A DNA stretch of 64,000 nucleotides from Candidatus Thorarchaeota archaeon (GCA_003345545.1 PRDH01000017.1:1-64000); one strand, 5' to 3'; counted from the first letter of the stretch, positions 1-9,138 are shown. Numbers and translations are program-made. Notes: generated by a model not told the origin, from the sequence alone.

Positions 1-42
1 AAACTTGACCATCTCGTCCTCAGTAGGTTTTTTGTCTTGCAT
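1..42 (-). CDS. N-terminal fragment of unidentified gene (runs off left edge)
   Basis: An ATG at 42-40 on the minus strand opens a frame that stays open to the window edge (14 codons, beginning MQDKKPTEDEMVKF). A GGTG element sits 7 bases upstream. The gene lies 62 bases downstream of the oxidoreductase-ligase fusion on the same strand, so the two may be co-transcribed. Too little is visible to name a product. Confidence 0.4.
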   Translation of the reverse strand, partial: MQDKKPTEDEMVKF

Positions 43-104
43 CTCACACACCAAGCTCCACTTACAGTCGTTTTGTATTGAATACAGCTGCTGGCATTTC
101 TTGC

Positions 105-3100
105 TTAGCCTGTTTTCGACAGCTCTTCTTCTCTAAGCTTCTTCTTGAAGAGCTTCATTGCCATAGTCATGGGCAGTTCATCTCTGAATTCCACCCATTT
201 GGGTACAGCATATGGTTTCACCCTCTCCCTCAAGTAGTCAATGATGTCCTGCTCTGAGACCTTGCCTCTGTATTCATGTTTCAACTGGACAAAGGCCTTC
301 ACTCTCTCGCTTCCAGGTCTCTCAGGGTCAGGAACCCCTATCACACCTGCAACATCGACCGCTTCGTGTGCGTAAAGGATGTCATCAATGATCCTACTGT
401 ACACTTTGTTGCCCGAGACATTGATCATATCCTTCAACCGGTCTACAATCCTGAAGTAGCCATCACTATCCATCTCGACAATATCGCCCATAGGCAACCA
501 ACCGCCTTCCCTTAGTCCACTTCCAGGAGTTGGGAAGTATCCCTTCATCACTTGCGGTCCACGGATCCAGATTTCTCCCCGTTCGCTAAGCGGAAGCTCT
601 TTGCCAGTTTCGGGGTCGACGATCTTGATTTCTGTATCAGGAATAGGGACACCGATGCCCCTCTTTGTTTCGCTCATGAAGCCAGTGACTTTCGAAAGCG
701 CAGATACGTTGATTGTGACAACAGCTGATGTCTCTGTCGCGCCATAGCCTTCGCCCATGGGCACTCCTGTCTTCTCCTCAAATTCCTCCGCAACATCAGC
801 AGGAAGTGCCGCTGCACCTGAGTAGTAGAATATCTGCCCCTTCTTCAAGTCGAACTTGCTCAGCATGGTATAGTGAGCTGGGACTGCAAACACAACGAAC
901 GGACGATGTTTGTTGATAATGTCAGCAATTCTTGAGATATCGCGCGGGTCAATCAGGTATATTTTCATTCCCCATGACAAGCATGCATGCACAGCCCAAT
1001 GACCGTACGCGTGAAAGATGGGAACACATATCAGACCAGCACTCTGTCCTATGATACCCTCCTTTAGAGGATCCATCATCCATTGAATTGACTGTATGAC
1101 TGCACTTGTCAGATTGTAGTGCGTCAACAGAGTTCCTTTTGGAAGTCCCGTGGTGCCGCCAGTGAAGGGCAGTAGAGCGATATCCTCCTTTGGGTTGATC
1201 TCGACAGTTCCGACATGTGGCTCGTATTGTTCTATCAAGTCACTGAGAAGGAAATAGTTGTCATCTTCTATCTTTTCCACGTCAGGATATTCGTAGTCCG
1301 GAAATACTCTTGTAGGAATGTAGATGACAATTCTCACATTCGTTTCCGGTTTCACTCGATTGACTCTTTCGACACGTCTGGACGAACACACTACGATTTC
1401 GGCCTTACTCTCTTTGAGTTCATACAACAAGTCGTCTTCCTTGTGCATGATGCTCAGAGGAACGTGGATGGCTCCAATCTTCATTGCGGCGTAGTCGGCT
1501 ATTACGAATTCAGGACATGATGGAAGTACAGTGGCAATTGCATCTCCTTTCTTCACACCAAGTGCTACGAACGCCGAGGCAAGCTTGTCAACCTTCAACT
1601 TCAATTCCTGGTACGTCAAGTGCTGGTCCAGGTACTCACAGGCTTCAATATCCGGAAAGTCCCTTGCCGAGTCTTCGAGGAACTTGTAGACATTCATCTC
1701 AGGATACGGAGCCATCGAATGCTTGAGTTTGAAAGGACCTATTTTGTAGCTGCTCAACCATGGTCTGCCGGCGATGATTTCTGCCGATGTTGTTGATACC
1801 AGTGCTGCTGTGTCGTTATCGGAAGCAGTGATTTGTTTTGTTTTTGCCCCTCTGGTTCTTCTCTTGAAATCCTCATATTTGGGGATTGAACCAGCAACCC
1901 ATTCCAAATCCAGCTCCTTCAGTTTTTCCGTGGTTGGTCTGCCTTGACTATCCCATCCACGATACTTATAGTACGCATTCAGGAGAACATCTAGGTTCAC
2001 AACGTGCCCCTTGGCTGGTCCTTCAGGCATCGGATCCTCCAGCAACCGTCGAGGCAATGTGTCATCTTTTCGCGTAAACCCTTCTCTCAGAATGTATGCC
2101 CTCTCTAAGTTGTAGATTCTCTCACCTGTCCTGCGAAAGTCATCAGCAGAGAACTCATAGCCCATCAATGTGGAGATCAGTTTCGCCCAGTCGTCAGTAG
2201 TGAGCACCATCCCCATGAATTTGCACCCGCCAATGGCATCAAAGATACCGAACGCGTCCTCGAAGTTCTTGACGACTAGTGCTATCTCTGGGATTTCCAA
2301 TAATGGGTCTCCCACATCCGCATCCTCGACGATCATGAAAGGCATTGAAAGAAAAGCAGGTCCTTCAATATATGCTGTGATGTGATCTCCACCTCGATTG
2401 GCGACAGCATAGGCAAGTCCAGTTATCTTGGCTGCTCTACTGTCATAACCCGGAAGCTCCAGTCCCTTGACATGCATCGCGAACCTCTCGGACCCATTAC
2501 CTAACTTCTCAGCCATTCTCATGGTCCCTTCAGCAAGGAGGTCTCCTATTCCTTCACGTTTTCCAATCTTGTGAACAATGTCAACGATAAGTTGTGCATT
2601 TCCCCAGGAGAAGTCCATACCGTCAAGGTCCTCATCTTTCAGAATGCCGCGTTGGCGACACTCCATGGCAAACCCGACAGTGTTCCCTGCAGAGATTGTA
2701 TCGATGCCATACTCATTGCACAGGAAGTGTGCGAGCGTGATGGCCTCTAGGCTGTCCACACCACACATGGTCCCAAATGAGCTGAGAGTTTCATATTCCG
2801 GGCCTTCTCCTTTGCTCTTGAATGGTCCTTCCTTGATCTCTGCAATTCTCCCACAATGGATAGGACAAGCAAAGCACGGCTTCCGTTTCACGAGGATGTT
2901 GTCATTGATTGCCTGTCCGTTAATCTTCTCTGCGTTCTCAAAGACACCAGTCTGCCAATTTCGAGTCGGGATGCCTCCCTTGACATTGACTAGGTCAACC
3001 ATCGTAGCTGTACCATAAACCTCAAGGGTCATCTTCAGAAGGCTTTGGTTCACCCAGTCAAACCTCTGCTTTGCCTCCTGCTTGTATGCATCTGAATCTG

Positions 3101-3746
3101 CAATTGGGATGTCCAGTGTCCCCTTCGATGCTATTGCTTTCAGATTCTTTGAACCCATGACTGCGCCAACGCCGCACCGTCCCGCTGCACGACCCCAGTT
3201 CTCCTCATCGCAGTCGTTCATGATTGCTGCGTACTTGACTAGGTTCTCCCCTGCAATACCAATGCAAGCGACGTTGAATTTGGATCCATGTTTCTCTCTG
3301 AGGATTCTCGTTGTTTCAGAGGTGTTCTTTCCCCATATCTTGGATGCATCGAGCAGCCTTGCTTTTCCATCTTCAGTGAGCAGATAGACCGGTCTTGGTG
3401 CCTTTCCCTCAAATATTATGCCATCAAAACCTGAGCGCTTGAAATCTCTCCCCCAGAATCCTGCCGAGTTCGCCTGACCCCATCCGTTCGTGAGGGGTGA
3501 CTTTGTCACTACGCTATATCGTCCCGTGCTGGGTGAATTCGTACCCGTAAGAGGCCCGGTCATGAAGATGAGTTTGTTCTCAGGTCCAAGGGGATCAATG
3601 CCTTTCTTAGTTTCGTCGAGTAGGATTTTAGTGGCTAATCCTGCACCACCGAGGTATTTCCGTAGGGTTTCTTCATCAGGGAATTCCTCAGTTATTCTAG
3701 AAGTGGCCAGATTGATACGCAGGATTTTGCCCATGTAGCCGTACAT
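105..3746 (-). CDS. Aldehyde:ferredoxin oxidoreductase fused to AMP-forming acyl-CoA ligase
   Basis: A single uninterrupted frame of 1213 aa holds two complete enzymes. Residues 1 to about 620 are a tungsten-pterin aldehyde:ferredoxin oxidoreductase (AOR). It has the N-terminal Gly-rich GGAGLAT segment, the 4Fe-4S motif CFACPIHC near residue 290 and a further cysteine (GGCKF) near 507, matching the known C288/C291/C295/C494 pattern of the family. After a linker, residues about 665-1213 are an ANL-superfamily ligase: P-loop TGGTTGLPKG near 870, GYGATET, the hinge region RLKDMINVSG, and a C-terminal MAMKLFKKKL carrying the usual catalytic lysine. Known chemistry: AOR interconverts aldehydes and carboxylic acids with ferredoxin, and the ligase activates the acid to acyl-CoA. 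Inference: acid is channelled between the two sites. A TATA-like CTTTTAAAAG lies at 3789-3798. A genuine fusion is the best reading, because no internal stop or restart is visible. Confidence 0.93.
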   Translation of the reverse strand: MYGYMGKILRINLATSRITEEFPDEETLRKYLGGAGLATKILLDETKKGIDPLGPENKLIFMTGPLTGTNSPSTGRYSVVTKSPLTNGWGQANSAGFWGRDFKRSGFDGIIFEGKAPRPVYLLTEDGKARLLDASKIWGKNTSETTRILREKHGSKFNVACIGIAGENLVKYAAIMNDCDEENWGRAAGRCGVGAVMGSKNLKAIASKGTLDIPIADSDAYKQEAKQRFDWVNQSLLKMTLEVYGTATMVDLVNVKGGIPTRNWQTGVFENAEKINGQAINDNILVKRKPCFACPIHCGRIAEIKEGPFKSKGEGPEYETLSSFGTMCGVDSLEAITLAHFLCNEYGIDTISAGNTVGFAMECRQRGILKDEDLDGMDFSWGNAQLIVDIVHKIGKREGIGDLLAEGTMRMAEKLGNGSERFAMHVKGLELPGYDSRAAKITGLAYAVANRGGDHITAYIEGPAFLSMPFMIVEDADVGDPLLEIPEIALVVKNFEDAFGIFDAIGGCKFMGMVLTTDDWAKLISTLMGYEFSADDFRRTGERIYNLERAYILREGFTRKDDTLPRRLLEDPMPEGPAKGHVVNLDVLLNAYYKYRGWDSQGRPTTEKLKELDLEWVAGSIPKYEDFKRRTRGAKTKQITASDNDTAALVSTTSAEIIAGRPWLSSYKIGPFKLKHSMAPYPEMNVYKFLEDSARDFPDIEACEYLDQHLTYQELKLKVDKLASAFVALGVKKGDAIATVLPSCPEFVIADYAAMKIGAIHVPLSIMHKEDDLLYELKESKAEIVVCSSRRVERVNRVKPETNVRIVIYIPTRVFPDYEYPDVEKIEDDNYFLLSDLIEQYEPHVGTVEINPKEDIALLPFTGGTTGLPKGTLLTHYNLTSAVIQSIQWMMDPLKEGIIGQSAGLICVPIFHAYGHWAVHACLSWGMKIYLIDPRDISRIADIINKHRPFVVFAVPAHYTMLSKFDLKKGQIFYYSGAAALPADVAEEFEEKTGVPMGEGYGATETSAVVTINVSALSKVTGFMSETKRGIGVPIPDTEIKIVDPETGKELPLSERGEIWIRGPQVMKGYFPTPGSGLREGGWLPMGDIVEMDSDGYFRIVDRLKDMINVSGNKVYSRIIDDILYAHEAVDVAGVIGVPDPERPGSERVKAFVQLKHEYRGKVSEQDIIDYLRERVKPYAVPKWVEFRDELPMTMAMKLFKKKLREEELSKTG

Positions 3747-3788
3747 GATGAAGTGGACCCCTTACTATTCAGGAAACGAAGTCACACG

Positions 3789-3798
3789 CTTTTAAAAG
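3789..3798 (-). promoter_or_regulatory. TATA box of the oxidoreductase-ligase gene
   Basis: The self-complementary CTTTTAAAAG lies about 45 bases upstream of the ATG at 3746. It would place transcription start near 3768 with a short leader. The region is divergent: a second TATA-like element serves the plus-strand gene at 3971. Confidence 0.5.
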
Positions 3799-3888
3799 GC
3801 TGATGTTCATCAAAGCAGGCGAGGCGCCAGTAGGTGAGGTAAAGGCGAGGTTCTTCGTGTATCTCAGTAGCCTCAGACCTCCCTAAGC

Positions 3889-3897
3889 TCTATTTAT
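3889..3897 (+). promoter_or_regulatory. TATA box of the SCP2-like gene pair
   Basis: TCTATTTAT lies about 75 bases upstream of the ATG at 3971, implying a leader of roughly 50 bases. An AGGG Shine-Dalgarno-like element at 3957-3960 precedes the ATG by 10 bases. Confidence 0.4.
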
Positions 3898-3970
3898 CAG
3901 TCAGATGCTCTTGTTACAGGAACATTCAATCGAATGATTATGATCAGTGATGCATTAGGGATTGATTACC

Positions 3971-4420
3971 ATGCCGAAATTCATGTCACCTGAATGGTTA
4001 GATCTTTATAAGGACGCACTCAACAACAACAAGGCCTATGCCAAAGCTGCTTCGTGGTGGACTGGTGATTTCATCTTCATCGTCAGAGCCAGCGGCAAGT
4101 TGGACCATGATATCTTTGCTTTCATCGGGCTGACTCACGGCAAATGCACTGGCGTAAAGCCCATAAAATCGGAAGCTGAGTACCAAGTCGTGAAAGCCGG
4201 TGAGAGTGCGAGTAGCAAAGGTAAGGTTGCTGTAGAATACGTCTATGAAGCCAAGTATGATGCTTGGTTGAAAATCCTGAAAGGCGAGTTGGATCCTGTC
4301 CGCGGGCTTCTCAGTGGCCAGGCAAGAATCGTGGGAGATATGGCCAAAATCCTCAAGGCCACGGATGCCGCTAAGGAGCTAGTACGCTCATCGACCCTGA
4401 TTGACACACAATTCTATTAG
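3971..4420 (+). CDS. SCP2-like sterol/lipid carrier domain protein
   Basis: This 149-aa protein resembles stand-alone SCP2 sterol-carrier domains: an amphipathic start (SPEWLDLYKDALNNN), a central beta-rich segment, and the typical late motif in which a substrate helix precedes GLLSGQARIVGDMAKILK. SCP2 domains bind fatty acids, acyl-CoA or sterols in a hydrophobic tunnel and have no catalytic residues. I chose the ATG at 3971 over the in-frame TTG at 3962 because AGGG is spaced 10 bases from the ATG. The next gene follows after 14 bases and is likely co-transcribed. The divergent neighbour makes acyl-CoA, which fits a lipid-carrier role, but that link is inference. Confidence 0.75.
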   Translation: MPKFMSPEWLDLYKDALNNNKAYAKAASWWTGDFIFIVRASGKLDHDIFAFIGLTHGKCTGVKPIKSEAEYQVVKAGESASSKGKVAVEYVYEAKYDAWLKILKGELDPVRGLLSGQARIVGDMAKILKATDAAKELVRSSTLIDTQFY

Positions 4421-4434
4421 ACACTAGGTGAAAA

Positions 4435-4848
4435 ATGATGGATGAAGCGGCACAAGAAACCCTGTTCTTCACATTCAAGTCCGTAATAGAGGATGTTATC
4501 GCTGACAAGCGGAAGAATCTCGAGAACACCAAGACTCTTGACGAGTACCGAGCTAGGATAAACATAGGCTTGCATGTAGAAGAGAAATTCATAATGTGGG
4601 TGAATCTGGTTGCAGAAGGCGGCAACTATATTCTCAACAGAGGCAAGCTGGATAACTATGACTTGGAGCTGATATCTGACCCTGAAGATATGATGTACTT
4701 CACAAACAAGACATACTCGACGATGAAGATGATGCTTACAAAAAACAGATTCGGAGAGAGAAAGCTGCTTTTCAGGGGAGGGACCACTGGTAGAAACTAC
4801 GGGAAACTGCTCAAGCTCCCTAAAGTACTCGTCTTGGATGCAGAATAG
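4435..4848 (+). CDS. Second SCP2-like lipid-binding protein
   Basis: This 137-aa protein has the layout of a divergent SCP2-type domain. A helical N-terminus is followed by strands around MWVNLVAEGGNYIL, then the segment SDPEDMMYFTNKTYSTMKMMLTKN, which matches the region where SCP2 proteins carry a short helix and their lipid-tunnel lining, and a closing beta region (LLFRGGTTGRNYGKLLKL). It lies 14 bases after the first SCP2-like gene, with GGTG 7 bases upstream of the ATG, so the pair forms an operon. The two proteins are not close copies, so they may bind different ligands or form a heterodimer (inference). Confidence 0.55.
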   Translation: MMDEAAQETLFFTFKSVIEDVIADKRKNLENTKTLDEYRARINIGLHVEEKFIMWVNLVAEGGNYILNRGKLDNYDLELISDPEDMMYFTNKTYSTMKMMLTKNRFGERKLLFRGGTTGRNYGKLLKLPKVLVLDAE

Positions 4849-4957
4849 GTGTTTCAGCAGATACTAAGTCATTGCCTCTCTCTGCGAGGTACCGAGATAG
4901 GCTGATATCACACAATGATGGTGGTTCGAGTTCGCAGAAGACTCATGTCAGGAAATT

Positions 4958-4966
4958 GTATTTAAG
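4958..4966 (+). promoter_or_regulatory. TATA box of MFS transporter gene (leaderless transcript likely)
   Basis: GTATTTAAG lies 27-35 bases upstream of the TTG start at 4993. At the usual archaeal spacing, transcription would begin within a few bases of the start codon, so this mRNA is probably leaderless. No Shine-Dalgarno sequence is visible. Confidence 0.55.
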
Positions 4967-4992
4967 ACGGCGGACGCTGCTGAAATCTCAAG

Positions 4993-6321
4993 TTGAGGTT
5001 TTTCGAATATTCTAAGCTCAGAGGAAAGGAATTCAGCGGGCTTTCAACCTTTCAGATTCTTGCCCACTTCCGAAGGTCCATAGTCTACACTTTCTTGTCG
5101 ATTTATCTAAGAACCCTTGGTCTCTCAACTACAGAAGTAACTTTGATGGCTACTGTGGGAATGATTGCCAATGCGCTCGCTCAATCACTTCTTTGGGGTA
5201 ATTTGCTCGATAGATACCGAAAACCTACAGAGTTCGTCGTCGTGGGAGAGATTCTGGCAGGATTTGGTCACCTATTCATGATCTTCGGATACATGTTCTT
5301 TCTCGGTCTGAGTCAGTTGATTATTGCGGGATATATGATAATATTCTGCTTGGGCGGGATTGAGATATTCTGGAGTATGTCAAATGTTGGATGGTCTGCA
5401 TTGGTTTCCGAGTTGACAGTAGTTGATGAGAGAAAAAAGGTAATGGGGCAGCTCTCAATCATCGGGGGATTTGGCGGAGTCGGAGGTGCAATGCTCGGGG
5501 GCTTTCTCTATGAAAGTGGTGCAGGATTTGCCAACGGTAGCATCTTCAGCATCGCAGCAGCCATTATGATATTCTCAGGTGTCTTTGTCTACTTCTCGAT
5601 TCGCCTTGGAAGAGAGAAACAACCTGAGAGATTCGATAAGAATGAACCTTCCGAAAACCATGCACTTAGTGACCTTCCATCACAGCTCCGCACTGGGTAC
5701 TTGATCTTCATTATGGCATTGACGTTTGTGAATTTCGGGAGAAACTCAATTGCGATTATCACCAGCCTTTTTCTGGCAGACCCGACAGCATTCAATGCAA
5801 CCGGAGGAGAGATTGCAGTCTATAGCAATGTCGGGAGTATAGCCGCAATGTCATCTGGGCTCATGGTTGGATTCATTGTTACCAAAGCTGACGACAACAA
5901 GGTGATGATGTTTGGCGTCATATTGTCACTCGCAGGTATCTCCTGGCTCGTAGTTACGCCCACCTTCTCATTGGCTCTTCTTGCTTCGTTCTTCATTGGT
6001 GCGTCGCAAGTAGTCATAGAATCATCTAGCTACTCTATAGTCGCCAGAATGGCTCCCCAAGAATACAGAGGCCGTCTCTTCGCTTACTACAACGCGACCT
6101 TTTTCCTGAGCTGGGGAATTGCTGCAACATTGATCGCGGGTCCAATTGCAGACTTTCTAATAGCTGGCAGATTATCGAATGCAGACGCCTACAGAGGTAG
6201 TTTCATAGCAGCATTGATTCTGATAGCCATTGGAGTTGTTGTTCTTTTGGTGTCATTCAAATACACGAAGAGAATGAAACAGATAAAGGAAGTTGGAACG
6301 GTCGCTGATGCAGCACAGTAG
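4993..6321 (+). CDS. Major facilitator superfamily transporter
   Basis: This 442-aa protein has about 12 predicted membrane helices in two halves, separated by a charged cytoplasmic loop near residues 205-235 (REKQPERFDKNEPSEN). A motif-A-like element between the second and third helices (GNLLDRYRKPTEF) is typical of MFS proteins. The start is TTG with a TATA box at ideal distance and no ribosome-binding site. The substrate cannot be read from sequence. Neighbours give no pathway: SCP2-like proteins lie upstream and a GyrI-like protein downstream. Confidence 0.85.
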   Translation: MRFFEYSKLRGKEFSGLSTFQILAHFRRSIVYTFLSIYLRTLGLSTTEVTLMATVGMIANALAQSLLWGNLLDRYRKPTEFVVVGEILAGFGHLFMIFGYMFFLGLSQLIIAGYMIIFCLGGIEIFWSMSNVGWSALVSELTVVDERKKVMGQLSIIGGFGGVGGAMLGGFLYESGAGFANGSIFSIAAAIMIFSGVFVYFSIRLGREKQPERFDKNEPSENHALSDLPSQLRTGYLIFIMALTFVNFGRNSIAIITSLFLADPTAFNATGGEIAVYSNVGSIAAMSSGLMVGFIVTKADDNKVMMFGVILSLAGISWLVVTPTFSLALLASFFIGASQVVIESSSYSIVARMAPQEYRGRLFAYYNATFFLSWGIAATLIAGPIADFLIAGRLSNADAYRGSFIAALILIAIGVVVLLVSFKYTKRMKQIKEVGTVADAAQ

Positions 6322-6395
6322 TTGTGGTCATTGCTGTGAAGTCCAAGCTTAATTAGCCATGGCATTTTCAGATGATGCAACATTGGGTGTTTGAA

Positions 6396-7424
6396 ATGGG
6401 CGTGACATACAAGAAGATCGAAGATACTCTCGTGCTGATGCATCGCATTCACGGAAACGTAGAGGATCTCCCTGAGTTGTTTGTCGGATTGAAACAAGCC
6501 GCTGGACTTGCCGCGGCTAGCGATCCTTTTGTTGTGCTGCACTTTCCGTTGACAGATGAAAAAGGGGTGACAATGGATGTCTGTCTCCCATTGTCTAGAC
6601 CGATTGAAAGCGGGAAGTTCGAAGTTGTCACCATAGAGGGCGGAATCGCTGCCACTGCCCTTCACAAAGGAACCTATGAGGACATCAAGAAGACCTATCG
6701 CAAGTTTGTACCTGAAGTATACGGACACGGACATCCCATTCAGGAGAATGGAAGAGAAGTATTCATAGCTCTCGACCTTGAGAATCCCGAGAATACTGTT
6801 GTTGAAATTCAAGCCATGCTTGTCGGTTGGGAGAGCAAATTGGCGTATCACCTTGAACGTGTCTTGGGAAAGAAAAAGAAAGACCGCGTTCTTGGCGGTT
6901 TCAAAGAACTTGCTTTAGAAACTGAGCAACCCAAACGTGCATTGGTCATCAAGGATGCTCTAACGAAACTTGACAAGATAGCCACAGAGGAACAGAAGTA
7001 TGAGGCTCTCTCATGCTGCGGTCATGAATTCCCTGCTGAACTAATCGTAGCAATGAGAGATCTGTATAGAGTGACAAAGAGTATCGATACAGTAATTCAG
7101 GCCATGAAGGACGGGCACTTCTTCTACCCGAAAATGCGCCGAGAGGGAAATATCATCTACGACAGGAAAGCTCCTGCTAGAAAGGAAGCCTTTGAGAAAG
7201 CCATGACGAAGAAAGAGAGAATGCATGCTGCCTGCTTCTGTCCGCTGCTAGAAGATTTCTGGGATGAGATGCCGGGCACGTTCTGCTATTGTGCAGCCGG
7301 ATGGCCGAGAAGACTCTTCGAAGGAATTCTTGAGACTCCGTTGAAGATTGAGGTTGTCAAGGCACTCACAAAGGGTGACGACTACTGTGAGTTTGCAATT
7401 CATTTGCCTGAAGGCGTTTCTTAG
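6396..7424 (+). CDS. GyrI-like small-molecule-binding domain plus Cys-rich C-terminal domain
   Basis: The protein is 342 aa from the ATG at 6396, which has GGGTG 6 bases upstream. An in-frame ATG at 6372 would add 8 residues. Residues 1 to about 155 resemble the GyrI/AraC effector-binding (SOUL-like) fold, with the characteristic GGIAATALHKGTYEDIKKTY segment and a late VVEIQAML strand. The C-terminal half has a metal-site look: SCCGHEFP, AACFCPLLEDFW, GTFCYCAAGW and the terminal GDDYCEFAIH, about seven cysteines in all. The last phrase resembles the ending of V4R and ATC-hydrolase-type domains. A metal-dependent or sensory function is inference. I do not recognise a characterised protein with this two-part architecture. 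Confidence 0.65.
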   Translation: MGVTYKKIEDTLVLMHRIHGNVEDLPELFVGLKQAAGLAAASDPFVVLHFPLTDEKGVTMDVCLPLSRPIESGKFEVVTIEGGIAATALHKGTYEDIKKTYRKFVPEVYGHGHPIQENGREVFIALDLENPENTVVEIQAMLVGWESKLAYHLERVLGKKKKDRVLGGFKELALETEQPKRALVIKDALTKLDKIATEEQKYEALSCCGHEFPAELIVAMRDLYRVTKSIDTVIQAMKDGHFFYPKMRREGNIIYDRKAPARKEAFEKAMTKKERMHAACFCPLLEDFWDEMPGTFCYCAAGWPRRLFEGILETPLKIEVVKALTKGDDYCEFAIHLPEGVS

Positions 7425-7494
7425 ATAGAAACACTACGCAAGAGCCGTATATCAATATTCAAGAGTGCATGCCCCGAGGTTAATTCTGAGAATA

Positions 7495-8310
7495 ATGAAA
7501 GTCGCATCTATCAAGGCAGGGAGCATCATTAGCAGGAGCAACATACCCGGGATAGATTTCGTTGCCAATCCCTATGTAGGCTGTCAACATGGTTGCATCT
7601 ACTGCTATGCAGAGTTCATGAAACGCTTCACCAATCACGCAGGGGATATATGGGGAGAATTCTTGGATGTAAAGCAATTTGAACTGGACAAAATCAGACC
7701 AGAGAAGTATGATGGAAAGACTCTCTTGTTGAGTTCGGTCACCGATCCCTATACGCCTCTCGAAGTGAAGTATGAGAATACCAGGCGAATCCTAAGACAG
7801 CTCATTGGAACCAAGGCAGATATCCAAGTTCTGACCAAGTCGAAACTAGTGGAACGTGACGCCGACTTATTCGAGCAATTCGAAAGAATTGAAGTCGGAG
7901 TCTCTCTGAATACTCTCGATAACGAACTAGCAGGCATTATTGAGCCACGTGCATCAAGACCGGCAGACAGGCTAAATGCCCTGAGGAGAATTGCTGACAA
8001 GGGTATCTCGACCTATGTCTTCGTTTCACCGATTTTTCCGAGGGTCTCAGACTGGAAGAAGGTCATTGAAACGGCGAGTCGAATCACTGATGATTTTCGT
8101 TTTGAGAATCTGAATTTTCGAGGTCACAACATACCTCGAATAATGAAATTGATCGACAGCAAGTATCCTGCCCTTTCTGATTACTATCGACGCATTCGGA
8201 TGGATCAATCTCTTTGGAATGAAGTGGCAGAATCAATTGAGACAGAATGCAAGAATGCTGGTGTCAAGTGCAGGATCGAATTCCATCATGGGGGCTTCTC
8301 CAAGGAATGA
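7495..8310 (+). CDS. Radical SAM protein of the spore-photoproduct-lyase-like (SplB/COG1533) family
   Basis: The protein is 271 aa from ATG 7495; an in-frame GTG at 7465 would add 10 residues. The cluster motif C30-x3-C34-x2-C37 sits in NPYVGCQHGCIYCYAEF. This CxxxCxxC, with YVGC before and CYAE after, is typical of the COG1533 group. Other family-like segments are LLSSVTDPYTPLE and VLTKSKLVERD. Members generate the 5'-deoxyadenosyl radical, but most archaeal ones lack the DNA-repair role of true SPL and their substrates are unknown. The protein is not clearly in an operon with its neighbours. Confidence 0.85.
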   Translation: MKVASIKAGSIISRSNIPGIDFVANPYVGCQHGCIYCYAEFMKRFTNHAGDIWGEFLDVKQFELDKIRPEKYDGKTLLLSSVTDPYTPLEVKYENTRRILRQLIGTKADIQVLTKSKLVERDADLFEQFERIEVGVSLNTLDNELAGIIEPRASRPADRLNALRRIADKGISTYVFVSPIFPRVSDWKKVIETASRITDDFRFENLNFRGHNIPRIMKLIDSKYPALSDYYRRIRMDQSLWNEVAESIETECKNAGVKCRIEFHHGGFSKE

Positions 8311-8511
8311 ATTGCTCATCACTCTGGCTCCAATGACTCATACGAAGTGAATCATACCTGTTAGATCGGTACTCTTTCCACATGCCCCTTGAATTTCCTA
8401 AATTCATCATTTCGTGACCTAGGTAATTGGAAGGTCAGACGAGAGAGGCCCATGGAGATGGTCGTGTTTATTAGATTACAAAACAGCTTCCGAGTAATGG
8501 AGTTCTGAATT

Positions 8512-9087
8512 ATGAATACTGACAAGGCGCTACCGGGTGAAGTTGAGAAGAGATTTCTAAGACGACATTGGAAGATGGTGATCGTATTAGCAGTGCTCTT
8601 CTCTGGAGCTGCAATTGGAGCACTTCTTGTACTGCTTTGGTTTGTGGCTACGGCTCAAGCAACTGGACTCGTGCCACTCGTGCTTGGCCAATGGTCAATA
8701 GGTGCTGTGATTACATTCATTCTGCATCTGATCTTTTGGGAACTAGTCCTTGTGGGAAGTTGGGTTATACTAGTAGTTGCCGTTATATTTGTTAAATGGT
8801 ACAGAGGACTTCCGGCGGAAGAACGGGCAGGATGGCACCGACGTGGTAAGCGTGAAGGGAGCGATGCCTTCGGATTCTTGGTCGGATTGACATGGCTAAT
8901 TGTGGTATGGTTCGATGGTCGGTGGAACCTATCCTTCGAAACATGGACATTCAATGACTGGGTATACTCATTCCTTGCTGCAGTCTTCTGGGATCTGTTG
9001 ATATTCGGTGTCCCTATTGCGTTGTACTTCATATGGTGGATTAGAGGCGAAACAAAAAAGAACCCTGAATCAGCTGATAAGTTGTAG
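8512..9087 (+). CDS. Multi-spanning membrane protein of unknown function
   Basis: This 191-aa protein has about four to five hydrophobic helices (VIVLAVLFSGAAIGALLVLL, FILHLIFWELVLVGSWVILV, GFLVGLTWLIVVWF and a final FLAAVFWDLLIF...ALYFIWW) and short charged ends. Several aromatic residues (WFDGRWNLSFETWTFNDWVY) lie between the last helices. The start is ATG at 8512, with a TATA-like TTTATTA near 8467. A flavodoxin gene begins 51 bases downstream on the same strand. I do not recognise the family. Confidence 0.6.
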   Translation: MNTDKALPGEVEKRFLRRHWKMVIVLAVLFSGAAIGALLVLLWFVATAQATGLVPLVLGQWSIGAVITFILHLIFWELVLVGSWVILVVAVIFVKWYRGLPAEERAGWHRRGKREGSDAFGFLVGLTWLIVVWFDGRWNLSFETWTFNDWVYSFLAAVFWDLLIFGVPIALYFIWWIRGETKKNPESADKL

Positions 9088-9138
9088 ATGACTGATTCTC
9101 GAATGCAAAGGACTTTCCAGCGAAGAGAGTGGCTGTGA

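Noticed and set aside
6189..6851. 220-codon minus-strand frame
   Set aside because: It lies antisense across the end of the MFS gene and the start of the GyrI-like gene; composition is not protein-like and no start signals are present.
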